Origin: Paenibacillus sp. S150
GTDB lineage: Bacteria; Bacillota; Bacilli; Paenibacillales; Paenibacillaceae
Length of the DNA stretch: 64,000 nucleotides
Assembly: GCF_019352175.1 (NCBI RefSeq)
Contig: NZ_JACBYI010000029.1
Coordinates: 1 to 64,000, forward strand
Direction of reading: 5' to 3'
Under the pieces are notes generated by a model. That model did not search any database. It saw only the letters and a list, made by a program, of their open reading frames with translations, and was not told the DNA's origin. The translations under genes and the position numbers were made by a program. This document shows, piece by piece, positions 33,434-42,169 of the stretch. Within the stretch, counting starts at the first letter, position 1. Every line of letters begins with the position of its first letter.

Positions 33434-33972
33434 CGCCATTCCTCCCCGTTTTTGCGCATCATCTGTCTGGCCCGATACAGCTGCGATTCTACTGTTTTTA
33501 CCGAAACGCCTTTCTGCTCGGCAATCTCCTGATAGGAGTGCCGCTGAAAATAGTACATCTGCACGACCGACCGGTACGGTTCCGTGAGATTGTTAAGATT
33601 CTCGCCCAGCTCCTCCGAGGCTTCCTTGCGAAGCAGCGCATGCTCAGGCGTCTGCGATGTCACCCAGTCATTCTCGGTATAATCCGCCATACTGCGGTGC
33701 CGCCATTCCCTGTCATTGGCCCGTTTCCAGTCCAGGCAGGTCCGGTAAGCAATCCGGTACAGCCATGTGGAGAATGATGCTTGCCCTCTGAAGGAAGGGA
33801 GCGCCTTATAGGCTTTGATGAAGACCTCCTGGGCCATATCCTTGGCCGACTCGGCTTCTCCTGTAATCTTGACGCATATCCGATATACCATGCCTTGATA
33901 ACGCGACACCAAATGCCCAAAGGCCTGATGCTGTCCGTTCAGCACGGCAGAAATCCACTCCGCCTCTTCCAA
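33430..33972 (-). CDS. ECF-type RNA polymerase sigma factor
   Basis: A 180-aa sigma-70 family factor. Region 2 includes DMAQEVFIKAYKAL and FSTWLYRIAYRTCLDWKR; region 4 includes the helix-turn-helix HSYQEIAEQKGVSVKTVESQLYRAR. The start codon appears to be TTG, with AGGAGGGG 8 nt upstream. It heads a four-gene operon with a coupled anti-sigma gene. Similar SigW/SigV-like factors control envelope stress genes and usually their own operon; I could not find a convincing AAC/CGT-type self-promoter upstream. Confidence 0.92.
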   Translation of the reverse strand: MEEAEWISAVLNGQHQAFGHLVSRYQGMVYRICVKITGEAESAKDMAQEVFIKAYKALPSFRGQASFSTWLYRIAYRTCLDWKRANDREWRHRSMADYTENDWVTSQTPEHALLRKEASEELGENLNNLTEPYRSVVQMYYFQRHSYQEIAEQKGVSVKTVESQLYRARQMMRKNGEEWR

Positions 33973-34345
33973 GTAGTACTCCCCTCCTTCAGCTTCATAA
34001 TGTTAGACGCCGGACATCCTGCATCCCCTGCAGCTGCTTCGATTAATTTTTGAGTTTGCCTCATAACTGCTCCAACCACTATATCCTACAGCAGGAACAC
34101 ACCGCTTAGAAGGAAAACCGGCGTTTGTGTCGAATTTAGCTAAGATTATGGCTAAAAATAGCATTTTCAACCCTACCAGAGGCAGCAGCCGGCTTGCTGA
34201 ACACCAGACGCGCCTCGTGCGGCGGCAAAGGGCTGCAGAGGCAGAGGCGGCTGAATCAAGGCGCTGCGGCCAGCTTTATTCTTCCCCTGGATAGCTTAAT
34301 ATCACCCGAGAAGACAACAAACCTTAATGAAGTGGTGGGATAAAA
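33973..34345. other. Gene-free divergent region
   Basis: Between the leftward sigma operon and the rightward response regulator. It is GC-rich in the middle. No repeat, hairpin or operator convinced me, and only the two promoters are expected here. Confidence 0.4.
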
Positions 34346-35494
34346 ATGATTCAAGCCCTGCTGGTGGACGATGAACGGCTTGCCCTCATGAAGCTGAAGC
34401 TGATGCTGGAAGAGTTGAAAACTGTAAATGTGGTCGCTGCCTACACTGATCCGTCAGAGGCGGTCAGTGCGGCTTCAAGACTGGACCCGGATGTTATTTT
34501 CCTCGATATTGATATGCCTGAAATGAATGGGGTGCAGGCAGCGGAGGTAATGCAAAGCCTGTGTCCAAGGGCAAGCATCGTGTTCGTGACCGCATATAAC
34601 AGCTATGCCGTGGAGGCCTTTGAGCTGTATGCCCTCGATTATGTACTGAAGCCTGTACGACGGGACCGCCTGCTCAAGACCATCCGGCGGCTGGAAGACC
34701 GGCTGAACCAGTCGAAGTTGAACAGCAGCAAGACTGCGGATAAGATCATGATCCGCAGCTTTCAGTCCTTGCGCTTTGAGCGCGGCGGCCAGCCGCTGCC
34801 CAACATTCGCTGGCGCACCTCCAAGGCCCAGGAATTATTCGCCTATTTGTATCATAACCGCAACCGGTTCGTCAGCAAGGATACCTTGATCGAGCTCCTC
34901 TGGCCGGATTTTAATCTCAAAAAAGCCTCCACTCATCTCTATACGACTGTCTATCAGGTGCGGCAATGCCTGAAGCAGGGGGGGATTGAGCTGCAGATCA
35001 GCAATGTCAGCGGAGGAGAAGGATATACTCTGGAAACTGGCGCTCTGCTGGTTGACAGCTACGAATGGGAGAAGGACATTCTTGCCCTGAATGCTATCAA
35101 TCCGGACAACTATGGGGAACATCAGCGGTTGTTCGATTTCTATTCGGGCGATTACCTGAGCGACTACGATTATTTGTGGGCTGAAGGGGAAAGGCAGCGG
35201 CTGCGGACCATTTGGCTGCATCATGCGATGGGCATCGCCGAGTTCTATACTGCCAGCGGGAGAATTGCTGAAGCTGTAACGGTATACCAGCGGGTTGTAC
35301 AGCTCCAGCCCTATTTTGAACAGGGCCATTTGGGATTGATGAAGGTCTATGACAGCATCGGCGAACGCTCGGCAGTTGAGGAGCAGTATCACATTCTTAC
35401 GGATCTCCTGAACCGGGAGCTCAACATCGAGCTGCCGGCCAATATCAAGCGCTGGTATGACAAATGGAAGCAGCATAATCTGCGAAGCCTATAA
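34346..35494 (+). CDS. SARP-like response regulator (REC, winged helix, BTAD)
   Basis: A 382-aa regulator. The receiver domain (residues 1-120) has the acidic pair LVDDE, the phospho-acceptor D54 in FLDIDMPEMNG, and the Lys in YVLKPVRR. A winged-helix DNA-binding domain follows (WRTSKAQELFAYLYHNRNRFVSKDTLIELLWPD). Then comes a helical bacterial transcriptional activator domain with TPR-like repeats. This REC-wHTH-BTAD arrangement is typical of Paenibacillus and Bacillus SARP-like regulators. No kinase is adjacent, so its partner and targets are unknown. A strong terminator follows. Confidence 0.9.
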   Translation: MIQALLVDDERLALMKLKLMLEELKTVNVVAAYTDPSEAVSAASRLDPDVIFLDIDMPEMNGVQAAEVMQSLCPRASIVFVTAYNSYAVEAFELYALDYVLKPVRRDRLLKTIRRLEDRLNQSKLNSSKTADKIMIRSFQSLRFERGGQPLPNIRWRTSKAQELFAYLYHNRNRFVSKDTLIELLWPDFNLKKASTHLYTTVYQVRQCLKQGGIELQISNVSGGEGYTLETGALLVDSYEWEKDILALNAINPDNYGEHQRLFDFYSGDYLSDYDYLWAEGERQRLRTIWLHHAMGIAEFYTASGRIAEAVTVYQRVVQLQPYFEQGHLGLMKVYDSIGERSAVEEQYHILTDLLNRELNIELPANIKRWYDKWKQHNLRSL

Positions 35495-35530
35495 CCTGGC
35501 CTCCACATGCCACAGTTCAATAGTGCATGC

Positions 35531-35565
35531 CAAAGACACCCGCGGGCTGCGGGTGTCTTTGCATT
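35531..35565 (+). terminator. Terminator after the response regulator
   Basis: A perfect CAAAGACACCCGC/GCGGGTGTCTTTG stem with a short loop is followed by TTCTCTTT. Confidence 0.9.
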
Positions 35566-35650
35566 CTCTTTATATGCTTTGGGGCTGGCGATTTTTTGGC
35601 GGGGTATGGCTCTATTCATCAAAACATGCTACATGGCATGCCACATGATT

Positions 35651-37201
35651 CTACAGGTTGGCATGATCACGCCTGGTATAGGTTTTACGTTTCTCCAGCA
35701 GTTTGTTCAGTGCGTTCAAATAGGCTCTGGCACTCGCCTCAAGGATATCCGTGCTGAGTCCGCGGCCCTGCGCGGCAACCTCGCCCTGAGACAAAACAAC
35801 ATGGACTTCACCCTGGGCGTCCTTGCCCCGGCTTACCGCCTTAATGGAGTAGTCTCCCAGCGTAACTTCCTCACCGGTGGCCTGATCAATGGCGTTATAG
35901 ATTGCGTCTACCGAGCCGTTGCCCTCGGCAACGGAAACAATCGGCTGCGGCTCCGGCCCGTTAATGATAACCTTGGCCGTTGGAACAGCCTCATTGCCGT
36001 AAGTGACATAAATCGTCTGCAAGCTGAACACTTCAGGTGTATCAATCAGCTTTTCTTCCAGCAAGGCCAGAATGTCCTCGTCGGAAACTTCCTTCTTCTT
36101 ATCCGCCAGATCCTTGAATTTGGCAAAAGCTGTATTCAGCTCTTCCTCGGTAAGAGCATAGCCCAGATCACCCAGCTTATCGCGAAACGCATGGCGTCCG
36201 GAGTGCTTGCCAAGCACCAGCTTGCTCTCCTTGAGTCCGATGGTTTCCGGTGTCATGATCTCATAGGTGGTTTTCTCCTTCAGCATGCCATCCTGGTGAA
36301 TCCCGGACTCATGGGCAAAGGCATTGGCACCGACAATCGCCTTATTGCCGGGGACGACCATGCCGGTCAGCTTGCTGACCAGACGGCTGGTGCGGGAAAT
36401 CTCGGACAGCACCAGCGAGGTCCTCGCATTAAAAAACTCGCTGCGTGTCTCCAGCGCCAGCGCCACCTCTTCAATAGCCGTGTTCCCGGCGCGTTCCCCG
36501 ATGCCGTTGATCGTGCCTTCGATCTGATCCGCGCCATTCTGGATCGCTGCCAGCGTATTCGCCGTAGCCATTCCCAGGTCATTATGACAGTGCGCGCTAA
36601 GCTGAACCTTCTCAATATCCGGCACGGTGTCCTTAAGAAACTTGAAGATCGCCCCGTATTCGGACGGGTTCAGGTATCCTACGGTATCCGGAATATTAAC
36701 CACGTTTGCCCCTTCACGGATCGCCATCGCGACCACTTCAGCCATGAAGTCACGCTCCGTGCGTCCGGCATCCTCCAGCGAAAATTCCAGCTTGGAGAAA
36801 TACTTCTTGGCATAGCGGATCGCCGCCTGCGCGGTTTCCAGCACCTGGGCCTTTTCCATGCGCAGCTTATGCTGCCTGTGAATCGGTGAAGTTGCCAGGA
36901 AAATATGAATACAAGGGTCCTGCGCTCCTTGAAGCGCTTCTCTAACCGCATCGATGTCGCTCTCCCTGGAACGGGAGAGGCCAATCAACGTAACATTCTT
37001 CACGGCTCTCGCCACCGCGTTCACCGCAGCGAGATCTCCGGGTGAAGCAGCGGGAAAGCCCGCTTCCATCCGGTCAATTCCCAGCTTCTCCAGCTGGTAT
37101 GCGATCTCTACCTTCTCACGTGTGTTCAGGTTTACTCCCGGCGACTGCTCTCCATCACGCAGCGTCGTGTCGAACACATATATTTTCCGCAAGCTGAGCA
37201 C
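35651..37201 (-). CDS. leuA: 2-Isopropylmalate synthase
   Basis: A 516-aa enzyme for the first step of leucine synthesis, condensing acetyl-CoA with 2-oxoisovalerate. The N-terminal barrel has the metal motif DTTLRDGEQSPG, HCHNDLG with the HxH ligands, and NGIGERAGN. The C-terminal allosteric domain (about residues 390-516) binds leucine for feedback control (GNGSVDAIYNAID, STDILEASARAYL). It is the last gene of the T-box-controlled ilvB-ilvN-ilvC-leuA cluster, 102 nt after ilvC. Full length. Confidence 0.96.
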   Translation of the reverse strand: MLSLRKIYVFDTTLRDGEQSPGVNLNTREKVEIAYQLEKLGIDRMEAGFPAASPGDLAAVNAVARAVKNVTLIGLSRSRESDIDAVREALQGAQDPCIHIFLATSPIHRQHKLRMEKAQVLETAQAAIRYAKKYFSKLEFSLEDAGRTERDFMAEVVAMAIREGANVVNIPDTVGYLNPSEYGAIFKFLKDTVPDIEKVQLSAHCHNDLGMATANTLAAIQNGADQIEGTINGIGERAGNTAIEEVALALETRSEFFNARTSLVLSEISRTSRLVSKLTGMVVPGNKAIVGANAFAHESGIHQDGMLKEKTTYEIMTPETIGLKESKLVLGKHSGRHAFRDKLGDLGYALTEEELNTAFAKFKDLADKKKEVSDEDILALLEEKLIDTPEVFSLQTIYVTYGNEAVPTAKVIINGPEPQPIVSVAEGNGSVDAIYNAIDQATGEEVTLGDYSIKAVSRGKDAQGEVHVVLSQGEVAAQGRGLSTDILEASARAYLNALNKLLEKRKTYTRRDHANL

Positions 37202-37303
37202 CTCCTGAAAAAAATTGTGCTTAAACCCTCAAATGCGGCCCGCAAAGTTACGGCCGCATTCGAGAATCACACTATAGTAGCTTCTAATTGCAAGTATATG
37301 AGC

Positions 37304-38296
37304 CTATTTCTTGATCCAATGCATCATTTCGCGCAGCTGGCTGCCGACTACTTCAACCGGATGAGCGGCTTCATTACGGCGGGTTGCCGTCAGGAAGGCG
37401 CGGCCGGATTGGTTCTCAAGGATAAAGTCGCGGGCAAATTTACCTTGCTGGATATCGCTGAGCACTTCTTTCATGGCTTTTTTGGTCTCATCTGTAATGA
37501 TGCGCGGACCGGTTACATAATCGCCATATTCAGCAGTGTTGCTGATGGAATCGCGCATAGTGGCGAGTCCGCCTTCATATACAAGGTCAACGATCAGCTT
37601 CATTTCATGGAGACATTCGAAATATGCCATTTCCGGAGCATAGCCTGCTTCTGTAAGCGTCTCGAAGCCGGCTTTGATCAGCGCGGATACGCCGCCGCAA
37701 AGAACCGCCTGCTCACCGAACAAATCGGTTTCGGTTTCTTCACGGAACGAGGTTTCGATAACCCCTGCACGTGTACAGCCGATGCCTTTGGCATAAGCAA
37801 GGCCAATCGCCTGGGCATTGCCGCTGGCATCCTGTTCAATGGCGATCAGGCCGGGAACGCCGAAGCCTTCAACATAAGTGCGGCGAACCATGTGACCCGG
37901 GGATTTCGGCGCCACCAGCAGCACATCCGCATCCTTAGGCGCTACAATCTGGCCGAAATGCACGTTGAAGCCGTGGGAGAACATCAGAGCCGCACCGTTT
38001 TTGAGGTTGGGTTCAATTTCGTTTTTATATACGGATGCCTGTGTTTCGTCCGGCATCAGAATTTGCACTACATCCGCGCGGGATACCGCTTCAGCTACCG
38101 GCAGGACTTCAAAGCCGTCGTTTTTGGCGGTTTCGAAGGATTTGCCTTCACGCAGGCCGATGACAACCTGAAGACCGCTGTCGCGCAGGTTCTGCGCCTG
38201 GGCATGCCCTTGGCTGCCGTACCCGATTACTGCAATTGTCTTCCCTTTTAATACACTGAGTTCTGCATCCTGTTCATAGTACGTTGTCACTGCCAT
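37304..38296 (-). CDS. ilvC: Ketol-acid reductoisomerase
   Basis: A 330-aa class I enzyme of branched-chain amino acid synthesis. The N-terminal Rossmann domain has VIGYGSQGHAQAQNLRDSG. The knotted C-terminal domain carries the metal site with DLFGEQAVLCGG and the later YECLHEMK segment. A TTG two codons upstream opens the frame, but the ATG at 38296 has AAAGGAGG 9 nt before it. It follows ilvN after a 220-nt gap that contains a long hairpin, which may set its own mRNA level. Confidence 0.96.
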   Translation of the reverse strand: MAVTTYYEQDAELSVLKGKTIAVIGYGSQGHAQAQNLRDSGLQVVIGLREGKSFETAKNDGFEVLPVAEAVSRADVVQILMPDETQASVYKNEIEPNLKNGAALMFSHGFNVHFGQIVAPKDADVLLVAPKSPGHMVRRTYVEGFGVPGLIAIEQDASGNAQAIGLAYAKGIGCTRAGVIETSFREETETDLFGEQAVLCGGVSALIKAGFETLTEAGYAPEMAYFECLHEMKLIVDLVYEGGLATMRDSISNTAEYGDYVTGPRIITDETKKAMKEVLSDIQQGKFARDFILENQSGRAFLTATRRNEAAHPVEVVGSQLREMMHWIKK

Positions 38297-38330
38297 TGTC
38301 AATATCCTCCTTTAATTTGGGACCCATCGT

Positions 38331-38401
38331 AAAGAGCGGGTGCTTCAAGAGCCGCCATTGCCTTAAGACTGGATCGGCTGCTCTTCAAGCCCCCGCTCTT
38401 T
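38331..38401 (-). promoter_or_regulatory. Long hairpin in the ilvN-ilvC intergenic region
   Basis: AAAGAGCGGG (38331-38340) pairs perfectly with CCCGCTCTTT (38392-38401), and most of the sequence between also pairs (GCTTcAAGAGC with GCTCTTCAAGC). It lies 35 nt before the ilvC start, with no T-run on the coding strand, so it looks like an mRNA-stabilising or processing structure rather than a terminator. Confidence 0.6.
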
Positions 38402-38516
38402 CGCGGGAAAAGCCTTACCATCATCTTATCAGATTAATGCAAACAAGCAGCAATCCGTTAAAGCTGCAAGTGGAAACAACTTAGCCGGCCTCCTAAAGAG
38501 GCGGCTTCCGTAACAA

Positions 38517-39005
38517 TCAGGCATTTCCCCGAATCATTGCCGTAACGCCCGTGCGGCTCAGCTCTTTGATGCCGTAAGGCTTGAGCAGCTCAATCATGGC
38601 ATCAATCTTCCGGGTATCTCCAACCACCTGCACCAGCAGGGTTGTTGTGCCGATATCCACTACAGACGCGCGGAAGGTCTCGACAACGCCCATAATTTCC
38701 GGCCGCTCGGCCGGGTCCGCTTTGACCTTGATCAGGGCCAGCTCACGCGCAACCATGGGCTTGGAGCCAAGATCCACTACCTTGATCACATCAATCAGCT
38801 TGTAGAGCTGCTTCTCAATCTGCTCAAGGGTGTGCTGGTCGCCCAGCGTAACAATCACCATGCGGGACAATCCGGCTTCTTCGGACTGCCCGACGGTGAT
38901 GCTCTCAATATTGAAGCCCCGGCGGCCGAACAGGCCCGATACCCGCTGCAGCACACCCGGCTGGTCATTCACAAGCACAGCAATCGTATGCCTCATCACT
39001 GTCAT
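38517..39005 (-). CDS. ilvN: Acetolactate synthase small (regulatory) subunit
   Basis: A 162-aa ACT-domain subunit that gives valine feedback control to the large subunit. The ACT domain is at residues 4-78 (RHTIAVLVNDQPGVLQRVSGLFGRRGFNIESITVG), with the C-terminal ALS-type domain behind it. Its ATG overlaps the ilvB stop (ATGA), so the two subunits are translated together. A second Met three codons later is an alternative start. Confidence 0.95.
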   Translation of the reverse strand: MTVMRHTIAVLVNDQPGVLQRVSGLFGRRGFNIESITVGQSEEAGLSRMVIVTLGDQHTLEQIEKQLYKLIDVIKVVDLGSKPMVARELALIKVKADPAERPEIMGVVETFRASVVDIGTTTLLVQVVGDTRKIDAMIELLKPYGIKELSRTGVTAMIRGNA

Positions 39006-40750
39006 TCATCCCCCATCAGCATTTGATCGATGGTTGACCCTTGAGTTACCATCGGGTAGACATTCTCGTCCTTAGGAACAACGAATTCTACCAGAACGGG
39101 TCCCGGCGTTTCCAGTGCTTCCTTCCACGCAGCGCCTGCTTCTTCCTTGTTCGTTGCCCGAAGTCCTTTTACCCCGTACGCTTCAGCCAGCTTCACAAAA
39201 TCCGGACTGCCCGCGAGGTCAGTATAGCTGTAGCGCTTCTCATAGATAAGGTTCTGCCACTGGCGGACCATCCCCAGAACCTGGTTGTTGATTACGACAA
39301 TTTTGACCGGGATGTTGTTAATCGCACAAATCGCCAGCTCCTGTGAACACATCTGCATGCCGCCGTCGCCGTTAATGGAGACAACCAGCCGTTCCGGTTG
39401 CGCCATTTGCGCTCCGATAGCTGACGGGAACCCGAAGCCCATCGTTCCCAGGCCCCCCGAAGTGATCCATGAGCGCGGATGATTGAACTTATAATATTGC
39501 GCGGCCCACATCTGATGCTGTCCTACATCCGTAGTCACAATCGCTTCGCCCCTGGTGGTGTCGTTGATCATCTGAATCACCCACTGCGGCTTCAGCTCGG
39601 TGTCAGAATCGTTATAGCGCAGCGGATAGCTCAGCTTCCACTCGGCAATCTGCGTTCTCCAGGCATCGGCGTTGGCCGCACGGCCCACTTCAGGGATCAG
39701 CAATTGCAGTACCGTCTTCACATCTCCGACGATCGGAATATCAGGCGATACATTTTTGCCGATTTCCGCCGGATCGATATCGATATGAACGATTTTCGCT
39801 TTTGGGGCAAAGCCGTCCAGCTTGCCGGTCACACGGTCATCAAACCGGGCGCCGATATTAATCAGCAGATCACATTGCTGAATGGCATTGTTGGCCGTGT
39901 ATGTCCCGTGCATGCCGGGCATTCCCATCCACAGCTCTTCCGCACTTGGATAACAGCCCAGCCCAAGCAAGGTTGTCGTGATTGGAATCTCCGTACGCTT
40001 CACGAATTCGTACATGGCTTCGTGGGCTCCGGAGTAGATAACGCCCCCGCCGGCAATAATGATCGGGCGTTCCGCCGCCGAGATGGCACGGATCAGCTTA
40101 TCCAGCTGGAGCTTGTTCGGAACCGTACGCGGATTGTAGCCGCGGAGATTAACGCCTTGCTGTTTCACCGGACTATACAAAGTCTTGGCAGCCGATACGT
40201 CCTTCGGGATATCGATCAATACCGGACCTTTGCGGCCGGTGTTGGCGATATGGAAGGCTTCATGAATAATGCGCGGAAGATCCTCAACATCGCGCACCAG
40301 GTAGCTGTGCTTCGTAATCGGCATCGTAATGCCTGTAATATCCGCTTCCTGAAAGGCATCGGTTCCAATCAGGCTGGAAAAGACATTGCCGGTAATGACC
40401 ACCAGTGGAACGGAGTCCATAAAGGCGGTGGCAATGCCGGTTACCAGGTTCGTAGCCCCCGGCCCCGAGGTGGCAATGCATACCCCTGCTTTGCCGCTGG
40501 CTCTGGCATAACCGTCAGCCGCATGAATCGCACCCTGCTCATGGCGTGTCAGGATATGCTTGAAATCGGTGAAGCCATGAAGAGCATCGTAGATATATAA
40601 TACTGCACCCCCCGGATATCCGAAGACGGTATCTACCCCTTCCATTACAAGGCTGCGCAGCAGCACTTCGGAACCCGTAATCACCTCGGGATTTTTCCAT
40701 TTATCACGTAACTGCTCTATAGACTGCGCTTCCGGTATTTGTGCGCTCAT
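39002..40750 (-). CDS. ilvB: Acetolactate synthase large (catalytic) subunit
   Basis: A 582-aa thiamine-diphosphate enzyme. It has the catalytic Glu motif (GYPGGAVLYIYDAL then HEQGAIHAADGYARASG), the middle FAD-binding domain, and the ThDP motif with GDGGMQM ... NN in the C-terminal domain. It condenses pyruvate to acetolactate or acetohydroxybutyrate. It is the first gene behind the T-box leader, followed by ilvN, ilvC and leuA. Confidence 0.96.
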   Translation of the reverse strand: MSAQIPEAQSIEQLRDKWKNPEVITGSEVLLRSLVMEGVDTVFGYPGGAVLYIYDALHGFTDFKHILTRHEQGAIHAADGYARASGKAGVCIATSGPGATNLVTGIATAFMDSVPLVVITGNVFSSLIGTDAFQEADITGITMPITKHSYLVRDVEDLPRIIHEAFHIANTGRKGPVLIDIPKDVSAAKTLYSPVKQQGVNLRGYNPRTVPNKLQLDKLIRAISAAERPIIIAGGGVIYSGAHEAMYEFVKRTEIPITTTLLGLGCYPSAEELWMGMPGMHGTYTANNAIQQCDLLINIGARFDDRVTGKLDGFAPKAKIVHIDIDPAEIGKNVSPDIPIVGDVKTVLQLLIPEVGRAANADAWRTQIAEWKLSYPLRYNDSDTELKPQWVIQMINDTTRGEAIVTTDVGQHQMWAAQYYKFNHPRSWITSGGLGTMGFGFPSAIGAQMAQPERLVVSINGDGGMQMCSQELAICAINNIPVKIVVINNQVLGMVRQWQNLIYEKRYSYTDLAGSPDFVKLAEAYGVKGLRATNKEEAGAAWKEALETPGPVLVEFVVPKDENVYPMVTQGSTIDQMLMGDE

Positions 40751-40834
40751 CAGTAATCCTCCCTTCGATAGTTAACATTCATTATGAAAATGACAGACCG
40801 TCGTTTATGCAGCTGTTAAGGTTCCGGGCAACAA

Positions 40835-41198
40835 AAAAACCTTCCGCCTCCCACGCGCAGAAGAGAAGCGCGTGAGGGACGAAAGGTTGTTCTTCCGTGG
40901 TACCACCCATGTTTGCATTGCATCTCGCGATGCAACGCCTTATCAGGTAACAAAAATCCATCGATGTAGGCAGGGCCCAAATCTTTGTAACCTGAAGTCC
41001 CTAACGCGGACCATACGATTCCCCCTAATAATTCCACAGCTCTTGCCTGTGGACCTTTCAGGGAAACAGCTCCGAGGTGAGCTCGTATATAAGGGATTCT
41101 GGTGGAGGTTGCAGCAATTCCTCTCACTCTCTGAACAAAAGAGCCCTTAAAACTTCGTCCTCATCATTGCCGATACATGTATATTCGTTAAAATGTTT
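40835..41198 (-). promoter_or_regulatory. T-box leader of the ilv-leu operon (probable Leu specifier CUC)
   Basis: The minus strand carries the T-box core GGGTGGTACCACG at 40908-40896, followed by a terminator hairpin (AACCTTTCGTCCCTCACGCG... to AAGGTTTTTTT, 40888-40832). Stem I lies further upstream. By hand folding, a lower helix GGCUC/GAGCU and an upper helix GUGAG/CUCAC enclose CUC followed by G, so the specifier appears to be CUC for leucine, as in the Bacillus subtilis ilv-leu leader. Uncharged tRNA-Leu would then switch the operon on. Confidence 0.9.
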
Positions 41199-41204
41199 AG
41201 ACAC

Positions 41205-41233
41205 ATTATATGATTCCTCACACGGTTAGTCAA
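41205..41233 (-). promoter_or_regulatory. Sigma-A promoter of the ilv-leu operon
   Basis: On the minus strand TTGACT (41233-41228) and TATAAT (41210-41205) are separated by 17 nt. Transcription should start near 41198, at the T-box leader. Confidence 0.85.
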
Positions 41234-41339
41234 TACCCATCTTTTCTGCAATCGTCACAAAACGTTGTTCTAACCCTGCCGGAACGCCCACACCCCTGCC
41301 GGCATATGATGTACGACAATGCGTGAAGGGAGCGCTTAT

Positions 41340-41801
41340 ATGATTCGTTACCGCAGGCCCAGGCAGGATGACGCCGTCATTCTTGACTTGATCGAAAAAC
41401 AGCTGGTTCCATTATCGCATCTTCCGCAGACCGTAATCAGCCAGGTCAGAAAAGATCTGCCCCGGCGTCTGGGTCAAGGAGTCACCCTTGTGGCTTGTCC
41501 GGATTATGAGAGCGATCCGCTGGGATTTGTACACTTTATGCTGCATGGAGATTTGCTGTACATTGACATGCTGGCCATAGCCCCTGCCGCGAGGCGCAAA
41601 CGCTGGGGAAATATGCTCATGGACAGAGCGGAGCGGTTTGCACTATCACGCGGGTGTCAGCGGGCCAAGGTTTCTGTGGATACCGGCAATGCGCCGGGCA
41701 TTTCCTTTTATCAAAAATTGGGCTACAGCGTAGCCCGTTACCAGCCGCAAAATTTCTGCTATGAATTTGAAAAGCCTTTGGCCAGCAGATTCAGAGCTTA
41801 A
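41340..41801 (+). CDS. GNAT-family N-acetyltransferase
   Basis: A 153-aa acetyltransferase. The acetyl-CoA site is in LLYIDMLAIAPAARRKRWGNMLMDRAE, in which the usual QxxGxG/A loop is modified to RRKRWG. The C-terminal part has SVDTGNAPGISFYQKLGY, typical of the family. The first Met at 41319 is possible, but AAGGGAG lies 8 nt before the ATG at 41340. The substrate is unknown. It converges with the next gene; the two stop codons share bases in a TTAA. Confidence 0.88.
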   Translation: MIRYRRPRQDDAVILDLIEKQLVPLSHLPQTVISQVRKDLPRRLGQGVTLVACPDYESDPLGFVHFMLHGDLLYIDMLAIAPAARRKRWGNMLMDRAERFALSRGCQRAKVSVDTGNAPGISFYQKLGYSVARYQPQNFCYEFEKPLASRFRA

Positions 41802-42133
41802 AAGAATCCGATGGGCGGAACACCGTAACCGGGTCCATACCCGGGTCCATATCCAGGTCCGTAGCCGCCGTAAGGTCCGGGGCCATAGCCGTAACCTCCG
41901 CCATATCCTCCGCCATATCCGTAAGGAGCCGTGCCTATGGCCAGCAGGTCGAACAGCACCAGCGGGATCAACGCCTTCGTTTGCACTTTTTTACCGCTGA
42001 TCCGTTGTAAAACCAGACGGTTGCCCGAAACACGCAGCAGCTTGCCCATTACTTTGGTGCCATCCTTTTTCACCGCGACAATATTTTTGCCTACCAGCTT
42101 CATCACTTGCTTTTTCGTTACCGGCTGTGCCAT
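41798..42133 (-). CDS. Lsm-like small protein with Gly/Tyr/Pro-rich tail
   Basis: A 111-aa basic protein. Residues 1-55 read like a short SH3/Lsm-type barrel (LVGKNIVAVKKDGTKVMGKLLRVSGNRLVLQ). A hydrophobic linker (LIPLVLFDLLAIG) and a tail of about 45 residues built from GYG and PGYG repeats follow. The ATG at 42133 has AGGAGGG upstream; an earlier Met at 42166 is less likely. The tail is like spore-coat or surface proteins of Bacilli, so a coat or inclusion role is conceivable. Function unknown. Confidence 0.7.
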   Translation of the reverse strand: MAQPVTKKQVMKLVGKNIVAVKKDGTKVMGKLLRVSGNRLVLQRISGKKVQTKALIPLVLFDLLAIGTAPYGYGGGYGGGYGYGPGPYGGYGPGYGPGYGPGYGVPPIGFF

Positions 42134-42169
42134 ATTATCCCTCCTAAAAGTTGTATAGCCGCTCAAATA

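Noticed and set aside
35507..36889. 460-codon plus-strand ORF opposite leuA
   Set aside because: Antisense shadow of a well-conserved gene.
39479..40600. 373-codon plus-strand ORF opposite ilvB
   Set aside because: Antisense shadow of ilvB, with no family features.
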